A DNA stretch of 64,000 nucleotides from Antrihabitans stalagmiti. GTDB taxonomy: Bacteria; Actinomycetota; Actinomycetes; Mycobacteriales; Mycobacteriaceae. The stretch spans positions 558,001 through 622,000 of the forward strand of contig NZ_JAEMNV010000001.1 in assembly GCF_016482825.1 (NCBI RefSeq), read 5' to 3'. This document shows, in pieces, positions 36,293-45,459 of this stretch; position 1 is the first letter of the stretch; the number at the start of each line of letters is the position of its first letter. Below the pieces are notes generated by a model, which had not been told where the DNA came from, made no database searches, and saw only the letters and a list, made by a program, of their open reading frames with translations. Position numbers and translations under genes: made by a program.

Positions 36293-37068
36293 ATGGCGGA
36301 GCGAGACACATCCTCGCCCGGAGCGCCGCGCTGGGTGGAGACATTCCAGTCGAATCCGCGCGCGGCGACCGAGTTCTACGGCCAGCTTTTCGGCTGGACT
36401 TTCGACGAACCGACCGCGATGCCAACAGGTTTGGAAGGTGAGTACTTCACGGCCCGCCTCGGCGGGAAGCGAGTCGCTGGAATCGGTCAGGCGCCGTCGT
36501 CGACTCCGGTCGGCTGGATGACCTGTGTGGGCGTCGACGATGTGGCGCAATCTCTTTCGCTCGCCGAACAGGCTGGAGGCACGCGCGTCGTCGGACCGGT
36601 GGCCGCTAGCTTCGGCGGCGAGGTCGGCATACTTACCGACGCCACTGGCGTCCCGTTCGGTTTGCGGCAATCGGGCGAGCACAGCGGAGCCGAGGTGGTC
36701 GGCGAGCCGAACTCCTGGGCGATGAGTTCGCTGCACACCACCGACCTCGCGCGAGTGAAGCGTTCTACGGCAAAGCATTCGGGTGGGAACTCGCCTCGGT
36801 TCCAGGTGCCGGACTTTCGAAATGGATCCTGCGGGGCGAGGTGGTTGGCGTCGTGACGGCGACGGACGGCGTCACTGTGCCGCCGCACTGGAGTATCAAT
36901 TTCGCCGTCGTCGACGCTGATGCCTTCGCTGAGCACGCCGTCAGCCTTGGCGGCGCAGTCCTCATGGGTCCGATGGACACACCAGGGTTCCGCAACGCAG
37001 TGATCGCTGACCCGCAAGGCGGCGTCATAGCGGTAAGCGCGGTGGCACAGCGAACTGCCACGGCGTGA
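36293..37068 (+). pseudogene. Two-domain VOC protein split by a 1-base deletion
   Basis: The frame from ATG 36293 encodes a first glyoxalase domain (PRWVETFQSNPRAATEFYGQ to TGVPFGLRQ) and starts a second (LHTTDLARV), then goes out of frame near 36756. Adding one base gives EAFYGKAFGWELASVPGAG, followed by SINFAVVDADAFAEHAVSLG and IADPQGGVIAVSA up to the stop at 37068. The whole is a typical ~258-residue tandem-VOC protein (27-kDa antigen Cfp30B-like). The lesion is probably loss of one base in GTxGAAGCG. Confidence 0.83.
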
Positions 37069-37072
37069 TCTG

Positions 37073-37471
37073 CTACTGAGCCTCCGGCTTCATCGAAATC
37101 ATCTGAATCAGGTTGCCGCAGGTGTCGTCGAAGACGGCGACCGTCCCGACGCCGATGTCGGTCGGCTGCTGCGTGAATACAACCCCGGCTTCGGTCAATC
37201 GTTCGTACTCGGCGTCGACGTCGTCGACAGCGAACTGCGCCAACGGAATCCCATCGGCAACCAGCGCGTCGCGATAGGGCTTGACGGCCGGGTGCCCTGC
37301 CGGTTCGAGCAGGAGATCGGGCCCGTCCAGTGCATCGGGCGATACGACGGTCAACCAGGCGTCCTCCCCCACCGGCACGTCGTGATGCTTGACGAAGCCG
37401 AGAACGTCTGTGTAAAACGCCAACGCGGCCCGTTGATCGTCGACGAAGATGCTGGTCAATTCAATTCTCAT
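37073..37471 (-). CDS. VOC family protein, ArsR-coupled
   Basis: A 132-residue single-domain VOC protein: LTSIFVDDQRAALAFYTDVL, DLLLEPAGHPAVKPYRDAL, AQFAVDDVDAEYERL and FDDTCGNLIQMI. Its ATG overlaps the stop of the ArsR gene (ATGA), so it is translated with that regulator. This regulator-VOC pairing is frequent in actinomycetes, where the VOC protein presumably removes the inducer. The substrate is unknown. Confidence 0.88.
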   Translation of the reverse strand: MRIELTSIFVDDQRAALAFYTDVLGFVKHHDVPVGEDAWLTVVSPDALDGPDLLLEPAGHPAVKPYRDALVADGIPLAQFAVDDVDAEYERLTEAGVVFTQQPTDIGVGTVAVFDDTCGNLIQMISMKPEAQ

Positions 37472-37764
37472 GTGCTGGAGCCTTTCTCGGCTACTGGCCA
37501 GCGCTGCGTTATCGCAGCGAGTGGCTCACTGTTGAAGAAATGGAACTTCGATCGGCCTCGACGCTCCGTCACGACAAGTCCCGCAGACTCGAGCACAGCG
37601 AGGTGCTGAGAGATGGCTTGTCGTGTCGAACTGAGCCCGTGGCGCATGGTGAGCAAGGTGCAGATCTCGAACAGCGTCTGTCCGTCACTGGCGGCCAGTT
37701 CGTCGAGTATGAGGCGTCTTGTCTCATCGTCGAGTGCTCTGAATACGTCCGCCACACCGACCAC
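37468..37764 (-). CDS. ArsR-family regulator
   Basis: A ~98-residue winged-helix regulator: ADVFRALDDETRRLILDELA, the HTH helix STRQAISQHLAVLESAGLV, and wing VTERRGRSKFHFFN. There is no cysteine metal site, so it is probably not a metal sensor. The frame allows a TTG at 37773, GTG at 37764 and GTG at 37755; the operator-like repeat at 37766-37789 covers the first, so a GTG start just downstream (used here) fits an autoregulated, leaderless gene. Confidence 0.85.
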   Translation of the reverse strand: MVGVADVFRALDDETRRLILDELAASDGQTLFEICTLLTMRHGLSSTRQAISQHLAVLESAGLVVTERRGRSKFHFFNSEPLAAITQRWPVAEKGSST

Positions 37765-37765
37765 A

Positions 37766-37789
37766 ATACGCAAGTAGCCACTTGCGTAT
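37766..37789. promoter_or_regulatory. Palindromic operator at the ArsR-VOC promoter
   Basis: ATACGCAAGT (37766-37775) and ACTTGCGTAT (37780-37789) form a perfect 10-bp inverted repeat with a 4-nt centre. It lies immediately before the ArsR start, where an autorepressor would block the promoter. ArsR operators usually have this imperfect-to-perfect 10-4-10 form. Confidence 0.75.
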
Positions 37790-37807
37790 CACCCCCCCCG
37801 CGGGATT

Positions 37808-38179
37808 TCAGTCGCCAGGCCGCTCGACCTGTTCGGCCAACCGAGCTGGCGCCTGCAGGCAGTACGAGTCGGTCAACATCTCGGTGAGCTCGTCCCAGTC
37901 GGTCTCGTCGTCGATGATCAGACCGACCGTGTTGGTGCCCCACTCGGTCTTGAAGTACGGCGGCCCAAGGTTTTCGAACGCCAGCACCTCCGACGGTTCG
38001 GAGCGGAAGAGAATCCGAAACAGCTGGTCCTCACCGCCGAACACGTGGGCAACGGTCGAACTGCCGACTCGCCACCTAATGCCGACCCAGGCCGATTCTT
38101 CTTCGCAGCTGGGAAATCGACCGAGAATGTCGCGGAGACGCTCCACCCATTCGCGCGGTACATCAGGACGGTCGGCCAC
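37808..38179 (-). CDS. MmcQ/YjbR-family protein
   Basis: A 123-residue protein of the YjbR fold (double-wing motif): LRDILGRFPSCEEESAW, GSSTVAHVFGGEDQLFRIL, GTNTVGLIIDDETDWDELTEML. Family members are small, probably nucleic-acid- or protein-binding, with poorly known roles. It shares its strand with the neighbouring LLM and ArsR genes but has no close spacing to suggest an operon. Confidence 0.85.
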   Translation of the reverse strand: MADRPDVPREWVERLRDILGRFPSCEEESAWVGIRWRVGSSTVAHVFGGEDQLFRILFRSEPSEVLAFENLGPPYFKTEWGTNTVGLIIDDETDWDELTEMLTDSYCLQAPARLAEQVERPGD

Positions 38180-38212
38180 GAAACGAGAATGCCATACCGA
38201 TCACCTGCTCGA

Positions 38213-39204
38213 TCATCCGGCAGCGGCGACCAAAGTTGTTTCGATTGTCTCCCAGGATATTCCGGCCGGAAGGACGACCATTTGGATATCGGCGTCGGGT
38301 GCCCAGCGGTCGAATGTCGCACGCACCTGGTCGGGGGTTCCATGGGCTGTGAACGCGGCCAGCGCGGCCTCCGCCTCCGGCGGAACGATCGAACGCGTCG
38401 GGCTGGGTCGCGGATTGGCGTCCCGAATGGCCTGCACCTCGTCGCCGAATCCTTGGTCGGCAAGCAGTTCCGCATAGCCGTCACCCATGGCGCAGATGTA
38501 CCAGGCGAGGCAACTGGCAGCAATGGCACGCGCGACCTGCGGGTCGGCATCCGCGACTGCGAACGGTCCGGCCGCGACCGTGATCGGCGGACGGCCCACG
38601 CGCAGACTCGTGATTTCACCGGCGCGCTCACGAAGAAGCTCCTGGGTGAGGAACAGCGGATACCAACCGTCGCCATGCTCGGCGACCACACGCGTCGCCA
38701 GCTTGCCGCTGCCAGCGATCCAGATCGGAAGGTCCGGCGCCGCAGCAATTCCCAGTTTCATAGGGCGTGCCTGTCGCGACGGGTCGATATGGACACGTCG
38801 CCGGCAAGTATGGACCGCACCTCGCCCGCGACTTCTCGTAGCTTCGCAACCGGACGCTCGAACGCCATGTCGTGCAGCCCCTCGGTCATTGCCCGACTAC
38901 TCGCACCGAGGCCGAGTATCGCTCTGCCTCCACTGATTTCGTCGAGAGTCGCTGCGCTCATCGCGAGCGCAGCCGGAGTCCGACTCCACACCGATAGCAC
39001 CCCTGATACCAGGGAAATTCGCGACGTCTGCAGCGCGACCTCCGTCAGCAGCAACGTCGAATCGTGACCCCAACCCTCGGCGAGCGAGAAGATTTCGAAA
39101 CCGAGTTCTTCGGCTCGGCGCGCTGTAGCGACAATGACGTCACGTCTGGTTTCCATCGGTGTGAAGGCAACACCGAAGCGACGTGCGGAGGATTCGACGG
39201 CCAT
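38213..39204 (-). pseudogene. LLM-class (F420-type) oxidoreductase split by frameshift
   Basis: The first frame (from ATG 39204) encodes the N-terminal half of a luciferase-like TIM barrel: RFGVAFTPMETRRDVIVATA, LAEGWGHDSTLLLTEVA and GGRAILGLGASSRAM, ending at TGA 38758-38760. The second frame starts at ATG 38761 (ATGA overlap) and holds the other half: KLGIAAAPDLPIWIAGSGK and EHGDGWYPLFLTQEL to the C-terminus. Together they make ~330 residues, the usual length of one protein. A one-base change near 38760-38775 most likely broke it. Production of two coupled halves is less likely. Confidence 0.78.
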
Positions 39205-39241
39205 ACGAGGTGGAACGGACCAACCCCCCGTTCGGTTCAAC

Positions 39242-40132
39242 TCACCGCGTCAAAGCTGTCTCTTGCTCCACACGGGACATCTTCGCGGGATTGCGCACGA
39301 TGTAGAGCCCGCTGATCAGGCCGTCGTCGATCCGCACGGCGACGACGTCGTCGATCTCCCCGTCGAGTCGAAGGATCAACGCTGGGCAGCCGTTGATCTG
39401 CGCCGGCTCGACGGTAAACCGGCCTGCGACACGAGGCAGTCCGACCGCGAGCAAACGCGCAACCCGCGTTGCCCCGACGACCGGTCGCGGAACGGTCTGC
39501 GCAACACCGCCACCGTCACCCAGCAGAACCACGTCCGGGGCGAGGACGTCGACGAGGCCCTGCAGATCACCGGTCTCGATCGCCCGTCGAAATGCGTCCA
39601 GGGCGTGTCGGGACGCTGCCGCCGACACTGGTCCGCGTGGTCGTCGCGCAGCAACGTGTGCCCGTGCTCGATGCGCAATCTGGCGCACAGCAGCGGGATT
39701 CTTGTCGATGGCTTCGGCGATCTCGTCGTACTCCAACGCGAACACTTCTCGCAGGACGAAGACCGCGCGTTCGGTTGGCGCAAGAGTTTCCAACACGAGA
39801 AGCATCGCCATCGAGACGCTGTCGGCAAGTTCGACGTCCTCGGCCACATCGGGCGACGTCAGCAGCGGCTCGGGCAACCAGTTGCCGACGTAGGACTCTC
39901 GGCGTCTGCCCACCCGACGTAACTGACTCAGAGCCTGCCGGGTTGTGACGCGGACGAGGTAGGCGCGCTGATCCCGAACCTCGTCGAGTTCGACGTCAAC
40001 CCAGCGCAGCCAGACTTCCTGCAGCACATCTTCAGCGTCCGCCGCCGAGCCGAGCATCTGATACGCAATCGTGAAAAGCAGATTCCGTTGTTCGGTGAAC
40101 GCCTTCGTCGCGGCTTCCATGTGCTCGGCCAT
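39242..40132 (-). CDS. sigJ: ECF41-type sigma factor (SigJ-like)
   Basis: A 296-residue ECF sigma factor: region 2 (LFTIAYQMLGSAADAEDVLQ), region 4 (LAPTERAVFVLREVFALEY) and a fused C-terminal SnoaL-like domain. The linker motif NWLPEPLL is the hallmark of the ECF41 group, whose C-terminal domain replaces a separate anti-sigma factor. ATG 40132 with AAGGGA upstream is chosen over a frame open ~118 codons further. ECF41 genes usually sit beside a carboxymuconolactone-decarboxylase or oxidoreductase; here the neighbour is the broken LLM gene. Confidence 0.9.
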   Translation of the reverse strand: MAEHMEAATKAFTEQRNLLFTIAYQMLGSAADAEDVLQEVWLRWVDVELDEVRDQRAYLVRVTTRQALSQLRRVGRRRESYVGNWLPEPLLTSPDVAEDVELADSVSMAMLLVLETLAPTERAVFVLREVFALEYDEIAEAIDKNPAAVRQIAHRARAHVAARRPRGPVSAAASRHALDAFRRAIETGDLQGLVDVLAPDVVLLGDGGGVAQTVPRPVVGATRVARLLAVGLPRVAGRFTVEPAQINGCPALILRLDGEIDDVVAVRIDDGLISGLYIVRNPAKMSRVEQETALTR

Positions 40133-40202
40133 AATCGATTCCCTTTCGCGCGCGGACCTATCCCCCATACGACGCCGGCCCGCACCGCTTTGTGACATAC
40201 CG

Positions 40203-40829
40203 TCAGCCAAGTGCCGCCGCCAACGCCGCGACTCCCGGTCCGTCGAGATCGTCCAGCGCCGTCCGACGCCCGCACACGGCCAGCAATAGCGACAGTGCGG
40301 GTCCTCGAACTTCAGGGCCTTCGCCGAGCGACAGGTCGGCGTCGGTAGCGGTGAAACGACAACGTGCCACCAGCTCTTTGGCGCCGCCGAAGGACGCGGA
40401 CGTGTTGGCCTGCAATCGAATCGATCTGACCACAGCATCGATCGGGTACACACCCGTCGAGCCCAACGCACGCCGAATGTCCTCACCGTGCACGATTGCC
40501 TCCACGAGCCGACTGTCGAGCGGAGCCGGCGGCGTCGAGGTCCGCGTCACGACGTCGCGAAATCGCTGCAGGGTCGCTTGCGGTGAGGCACCGCGCTCAC
40601 GATCGACGCCGCGGGCATTCTGACGGTCGAAGTCGAACCGCGCACGAGCGAGACCGACGACGAAACCTAGTCGGGTCGTCTTGGCGGTGTCGATCAGATG
40701 AGCGACCACATCGTGCACCGTCCACGTTCCACACAGTGACGGCTTGTCCCATTGCTGGTCGTCGAGCTTCTCGAGGTCGGCGATCAGTGCAGCACGCTCC
40801 GCGTGTACCAGTTGCCAAACGTCGCTCAC
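40203..40829 (-). CDS. Maleylpyruvate isomerase N-terminal (DinB-like) domain protein
   Basis: A 208-residue protein of the mycothiol-dependent isomerase/DinB superfamily: LVHAERAALIADLEKLDDQQ, then SLCGTWTVHDVVAHLIDTA, in which the His of VVAHL is a metal ligand. The C-terminal part (ANTSASFGGAKELVARCRF) matches the small sterol-carrier-like domain of this group. It probably transfers or uses mycothiol, the thiol of actinobacteria. AAGGAG five bases before GTG 40829 fixes the start. Confidence 0.85.
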   Translation of the reverse strand: MSDVWQLVHAERAALIADLEKLDDQQWDKPSLCGTWTVHDVVAHLIDTAKTTRLGFVVGLARARFDFDRQNARGVDRERGASPQATLQRFRDVVTRTSTPPAPLDSRLVEAIVHGEDIRRALGSTGVYPIDAVVRSIRLQANTSASFGGAKELVARCRFTATDADLSLGEGPEVRGPALSLLLAVCGRRTALDDLDGPGVAALAAALG

Positions 40830-40981
40830 AAGTTCTCCTTCGGTCGGTCGACTACGTTCCGACAACTAGGACCGTCGATGCCGTGCGAACTCATCGGTCG
40901 GGTCCCAGCTAGTGGTTGTACTCCAGCGACGTCGAGCGCTGTTTGCCCGGCCTTCCGAAGGCCCGCCGTAGGGTGAGTCGC

Positions 40982-42229
40982 GTGACCCAGGTGAGCTCGC
41001 AATTGCACGGCAGGATCCGCGTCGTCGCCGATCTCGCTGCCGTGACCGACATCGGCGACGAAGATCCGTCAGGCGCCGAACCCGCCGCCGTCGAACGAAT
41101 CTGGCGCTCCGCCGAACACTGGTACCGCGCCGGAATGCACCCGGCGATTCAGGTGTGCATCCGCCACAACGGCGCGGTGGTGCTCAACAGGGCGATCGGG
41201 CACGGCTGGGGCAACGGCCCGACGGATCCCGCGAACTCCGAGAAGGTTGCCGTTTCGACGGACACACCGTTTTGTGTCTATTCGACGGCCAAGGCGATTT
41301 CGGTGACTGTCGTTCACCTGCTGATCGAGCGTGGCGTTATGTCTCTGGACGACCACGTGTGCGACTACCTACCGACCTACACGAGCCATGGCAAAGATCG
41401 CACCACCATTCGCCACGTGTTGACGCACAGCGCGGGCGTACCGGTTTTCAGGGGGCCTAGGTTCGACCTTCGCCGGTCCGAGGACAGCGACTACACCCGT
41501 GAGATGCTCGCGCAGCTGAAACCGATTCACCGTCCGGGTCTGATGCACATCTACCACGCGCTCACCTGGGGTCCGCTGGTCCGCGAACTCGTCCTGGCTG
41601 CGGCAGGCAAGGGCATTCGCGAGGTCTTGGCAGACGAGATTCTCGATCCGCTCGGCTTCCGCTGGACCAACTACGGGGTCACCGAAGCGGACGTGCCACT
41701 GATCGCGCCGAGCCATGCGACCGGTACTCCGCCGCCGCCCGCCATTGAGGCAGCCTTCCGCAAAGTGGTGGGCGGCACGCTGACGCAGACGATCGACAGG
41801 TCGAACACTCCGCAATTCTTGACCGGCGTACTGCCGTCGTCGAACACGGTCTCCACTGCGTTCGAACTGTGCCGATTCGCCGAAATGCTCCGTCGCGGTG
41901 GCGAACTCGATGGGGTGAGGGTGGTGAACCCGGAGACGTTGCGATCCGCTGTCGTCCAGCAGCGACGGCTGCGGCCCGACATCGCAACGGGCGGAGTACC
42001 CCTGCGTTGGGGCACCGGCTACATGCTCGGGTCGCGGCGATTCGGACCGTTCGGCCGAAATGCGAGCGCGGCATTCGGACATACCGGTCTGACCAACATC
42101 GCGATGTGGGCCGATCCGGAACGAAATCTGTCGGCAGCCGTGGTCAGCAGTGGGAAGCCCGGTTCACATCCGGAAGCCAAGCGATATCCCGCCTTGCTCG
42201 ACACCATCGCCGAGGAATTTCGGACCTAG
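40982..42229 (+). CDS. Serine hydrolase, beta-lactamase/esterase family
   Basis: A 415-residue class-C-beta-lactamase-fold enzyme: SxxK motif in FCVYSTAKAISV, the Tyr region GLMHIYHALTWG, and the HTG motif in AAFGHTGLTNIAMW. There is no signal peptide, so it is an intracellular esterase (EstB/LipE-like) rather than a secreted beta-lactamase. TAGGGT at 40969-40974 is a good -10 for a leaderless transcript starting at GTG 40982. The next gene is convergent, separated by a hairpin. Confidence 0.87.
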   Translation: MTQVSSQLHGRIRVVADLAAVTDIGDEDPSGAEPAAVERIWRSAEHWYRAGMHPAIQVCIRHNGAVVLNRAIGHGWGNGPTDPANSEKVAVSTDTPFCVYSTAKAISVTVVHLLIERGVMSLDDHVCDYLPTYTSHGKDRTTIRHVLTHSAGVPVFRGPRFDLRRSEDSDYTREMLAQLKPIHRPGLMHIYHALTWGPLVRELVLAAAGKGIREVLADEILDPLGFRWTNYGVTEADVPLIAPSHATGTPPPPAIEAAFRKVVGGTLTQTIDRSNTPQFLTGVLPSSNTVSTAFELCRFAEMLRRGGELDGVRVVNPETLRSAVVQQRRLRPDIATGGVPLRWGTGYMLGSRRFGPFGRNASAAFGHTGLTNIAMWADPERNLSAAVVSSGKPGSHPEAKRYPALLDTIAEEFRT

Positions 42230-42241
42230 GCGGCTACGCCG

Positions 42242-42288
42242 CTCGTGCGTCTTTTCGGCGGTCCCACCCTCCGAAAGGACTCACGAGG
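42242..42288. repeat. Degenerate copy of the 51.7-kb hairpin element
   Basis: CTCGTGCGTCTTTTCGGCGGT here is identical to the left arm of the hairpin at 51740-51781 including two flanking bases, but the right arm (CCGAAAGGACTCACGAG) has decayed. It follows the serine-hydrolase stop as the other copy follows katG. It is probably a dispersed transcription terminator/palindromic repeat. Confidence 0.6.
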
Positions 42289-42550
42289 CCGAAGGCCCTA
42301 TCTCGTTCGCGACGACCGCTACGACGTTCGCGGGGAATCCCCCGCGGCGGGCGTGCTCGCGAATCGCGTCTTCGTCGTCTGTCTCGTGCACGCAGTAGAT
42401 CTTGTTGCCTGCGACGAAACTTGTGATCCACCGATACGGCACACCGAGCGACGCGATCGTTGCAGTCGACTTCGTGGCGAACGCTGCCAGTTCTGCATCC
42501 GTGAGGTCACTCGCGCCGGCGAGTTCTCGCTCGATGAGGAAGCGCTTCAT
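42281..42550 (-). CDS. DUF4242 protein (SCO4226-like, possible nickel-binding)
   Basis: An 89-residue ferredoxin-like protein: MKRFLIERELAGASDLTDA, then ASLGVPYRWITSFVAGNKIY and CVHETDDEDAIREHARRGGF. This is the DUF4242 family, of which a Streptomyces member has been reported to bind nickel. The conserved His and Glu of CVHETDDE are present. AGGGG precedes the ATG. The divergent LuxR gene begins 184 bp away and may be functionally linked. Confidence 0.85.
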   Translation of the reverse strand: MKRFLIERELAGASDLTDAELAAFATKSTATIASLGVPYRWITSFVAGNKIYCVHETDDEDAIREHARRGGFPANVVAVVANEIGPSAS

Positions 42551-42734
42551 GTTCTACCCCTGTTCGATTCACCATGTTCGCCGCGGTGGCGGGTGGCGAT
42601 TTCGACTCTGCGCGGTCGACGAAGATTGTTCATGGGGACAAGTTCCCTATCTTCGAAAGCGCCTGGTAGGCGCGCTGCCAACTGCTTCTTCGCGAAGTCT
42701 GTTCGGTTTGTCCGGGTGCCGGTCGATCCCAGAG

Positions 42735-45326
42735 GTGAGGCTCACGGAGCGCGAGAACGAATACCGCGAACTTGCGGCTCGCGCAGGCGAGGCACGAGGC
42801 GGGCGTGGCGGTGCGGTGCTGGTATCCGGCGAATCCGGTGGTGGAAAAACCGCGTTCGTCGAGTCTTTCATCGAGAGTTGGCGCGACGACGAGCGTGTCT
42901 TGTGGGGAGCGTGTGACCCGCTGTCGACTCCGCGACCGCTCGGTCCGTTGCACGACGTCGCAGACCGATTCGGACCCACCGCGCGAGCGGTGCTGCGCGA
43001 CGGCAACCAACCTTTCGACATCTTTGCTGCCGTGTTCGACGATCTCAAAGAGCAACCGTCGATTTTGGTCATCGATGATCTGCATTGGGCCGACCAAGCG
43101 ACGATCGACATATTTCGCTTTCTGCTCAGGCGCGTCCAGCACACGAACCTGTTGCTGATCGGTTTGGCTCGTGACGACGAGGTCGGCGTCACCCATCCGC
43201 TGCGTGGATTGCTCGGTGACGTTGCGCGATCACCGCACGCGCTGTCCGTCACCGTCCCGCCACTGACGTTGGATGCGGTGACAAGTCTTGTCGGACAAAG
43301 GTCTGTCGATCCGGGGTGGTTGCACCGAGTGACCGGAGGCAATGCTTTCTTCGTGTGCGAAATGCTCGACCACCGCACGGGTGATCTTCCGACGACCGTG
43401 CGGGACGCAATTCTCGCGCGTACCGCCGGCCTCGACGTAGCGGCATGGGATCTGCTGAACCTACTGACCTGCGCGCCCGGTGCAATCGCAGACAACTTGC
43501 TGACCGACCTCGGTGTCACGCTGCCGGCTCTCCGGGCCCTCGACGATGCGAAACTCATCAAGAGAAACGATCGCGGCGTCGCGTTCCGGCACGACCTGTG
43601 TCGAATTGCCGTCACCAGCGTCATTCCACCGGGGGCTGAACCTGCCCTGCACAGGCGCTTCATCGACGCGCACTACAAGACGCCACATCCGGACCCCGCC
43701 GTCATCACCCATCATGCACTCGGAGCCGGCGACCGCGCCTTGATCACCGAGGCTGCGGCCGATGCTGGTCGAGCGGCTGCACGAACGGGTGCGCACACGC
43801 AGGCGACGGAATTTTTCAAGATTGCACTGGATTCCGGAGGAGCGAAGCTAGTCAGCGAGGTCGAAGCCGAATTGCTGGAACTGCTTGCCGCGGAGTACTA
43901 CCTGACCGACCAACTCGCTGACGCTATCGCAGCGTGCAAACGAGCGATGACCCTGCACGAAGCGATGCGCTCGGATCTCGGGGTGAGCGCGATCCACAAC
44001 GCATTGGCGAAGTACGAGTACTACAACTCCAATCGCACCGTCGCTGACGACCACATCGCGGCAGCGATCGCCCTGCTCGACGGATCCGCCGGGTCCGGCC
44101 AACCATCGAGGCTCGTGCAATTGGGACACAACTTTGCGTTCCAAGCATTCCTGGCCGTTCAGTCTACGCAACTCGATTTCGCGAAGCGATTGCTCGAAGA
44201 GGCGCGCGACATTGCCGCCAAGTTCGGCGACTCCGTACTTCAGGTGCGCGTGGAGCTCGTCGAAGGCATTTGCGCTGTGGTTTCGGGACAACAGATCGCG
44301 CGCGAGGAGCTGCTGGAATTGCTTCGTGCCGGACCTAGCCAGATCGACGAAATCTATTCCAGCGGTTACACCAACCTGAGCTATTTCGACGTCGAGCAGA
44401 GAAATCTGGATGCGGCCACGGACCTACTGGACTTCTGTATTCCGCTGATGGTCGAGCATGATCTGCCGGTCTGCCACGTCGTCCAGCTCGGCGCGCGTAG
44501 TCGATTGAAACTGCTTGTCGGGGACTGGAACAGGGCACTCGCCGACGCGGATTCCGTCTTGGGCCGTCGGAGTGCGCCTTTGGCTCGGACGTGGCCCCTC
44601 CTCATCCGCGGGTTGGTGACGCTGCGTCGAATCGGAGACGACGACGGCGGTATCGACGACGCGTGGCGACTCGCATGCCGCTACGGAGAGCCTGTCCGAA
44701 TGCTGCCGGTTGCTGCAGCCATCGTCGAAAAGAGCTGGTTGAGCGGGGTGCCGGACCCACGCCTCGACGAGTGTCGCGCTTTGCTGAACAGCGTGCCTGT
44801 CACTGGGTTGGAGTGGGCGCGAGGCGAATTGGCGCTGTGGTTGTGTCGTGCAGGCGTGCCGGTTGTTGTCGAGACCGTCGCACCTCCGTATCGGCTGTAC
44901 TTGAACGGCGACTTCGAAGCCGCCGCCGACCTCTTCGAACGTCTGTCGACTCCTTACGATGCGGCGCTCGCGATGGCCGAGTCGCGCAAACCGGCGCTTG
45001 TCCGGCGTGCCGTCGACATGCTCGACCGACTCGGCGCCGATGCAGTCGCCGCGAAGGTGCGTTACGACCTCAGACTCCAGGGCACCCATACCGTTCCGGC
45101 GCCTCGACGGGCAACGACGTTGGCCAACTCGGCAGGGTTGACGACGCGGCAGATCGAAGTTCTGCAACTGCTCGAAAATGGACTGACAAACGCGGAATTG
45201 GCTGAGCGACTGTTCCTTTCGGTCAAAACGGTCGACCATCACGTGTCGGCCATTCTCGCCAAGCTGCAGGTCACCAAACGACGGGATGCGGTCCGCCGAG
45301 CCAAAGAGTCCGGCATCCTGCTCTGA
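42735..45326 (+). CDS. LuxR-family regulator with AAA ATPase (LAL-type)
   Basis: An 863-residue LAL regulator: an N-terminal AAA/NTPase domain (Walker A VSGESGGGKTAF, Walker B ILVIDDLHWADQ), a long helical TPR-like middle (residues ~350-780), and a C-terminal LuxR HTH (LTTRQIEVLQLLENGLTNAEL). Such proteins sense ligands or protein partners through the middle region. The frame is open 111 codons upstream, but GTG 42735 directly precedes RLTERENEYRELAARAGEA, the normal beginning. It precedes a methyltransferase gene by 133 bp on the same strand. Confidence 0.87.
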   Translation: MRLTERENEYRELAARAGEARGGRGGAVLVSGESGGGKTAFVESFIESWRDDERVLWGACDPLSTPRPLGPLHDVADRFGPTARAVLRDGNQPFDIFAAVFDDLKEQPSILVIDDLHWADQATIDIFRFLLRRVQHTNLLLIGLARDDEVGVTHPLRGLLGDVARSPHALSVTVPPLTLDAVTSLVGQRSVDPGWLHRVTGGNAFFVCEMLDHRTGDLPTTVRDAILARTAGLDVAAWDLLNLLTCAPGAIADNLLTDLGVTLPALRALDDAKLIKRNDRGVAFRHDLCRIAVTSVIPPGAEPALHRRFIDAHYKTPHPDPAVITHHALGAGDRALITEAAADAGRAAARTGAHTQATEFFKIALDSGGAKLVSEVEAELLELLAAEYYLTDQLADAIAACKRAMTLHEAMRSDLGVSAIHNALAKYEYYNSNRTVADDHIAAAIALLDGSAGSGQPSRLVQLGHNFAFQAFLAVQSTQLDFAKRLLEEARDIAAKFGDSVLQVRVELVEGICAVVSGQQIAREELLELLRAGPSQIDEIYSSGYTNLSYFDVEQRNLDAATDLLDFCIPLMVEHDLPVCHVVQLGARSRLKLLVGDWNRALADADSVLGRRSAPLARTWPLLIRGLVTLRRIGDDDGGIDDAWRLACRYGEPVRMLPVAAAIVEKSWLSGVPDPRLDECRALLNSVPVTGLEWARGELALWLCRAGVPVVVETVAPPYRLYLNGDFEAAADLFERLSTPYDAALAMAESRKPALVRRAVDMLDRLGADAVAAKVRYDLRLQGTHTVPAPRRATTLANSAGLTTRQIEVLQLLENGLTNAELAERLFLSVKTVDHHVSAILAKLQVTKRRDAVRRAKESGILL

Positions 45327-45459
45327 TTGCGCGCATTGTCGCCGCCCGACTCTAGGTGACTGCGGCCGGCGCAAAATAGGGATCTTCTCCCGATGTTTCC
45401 TCCCCTGTCTTCACCGATTGTTGAGTGGACATCAGCACGTAGGACACAGGGAGAATTCG

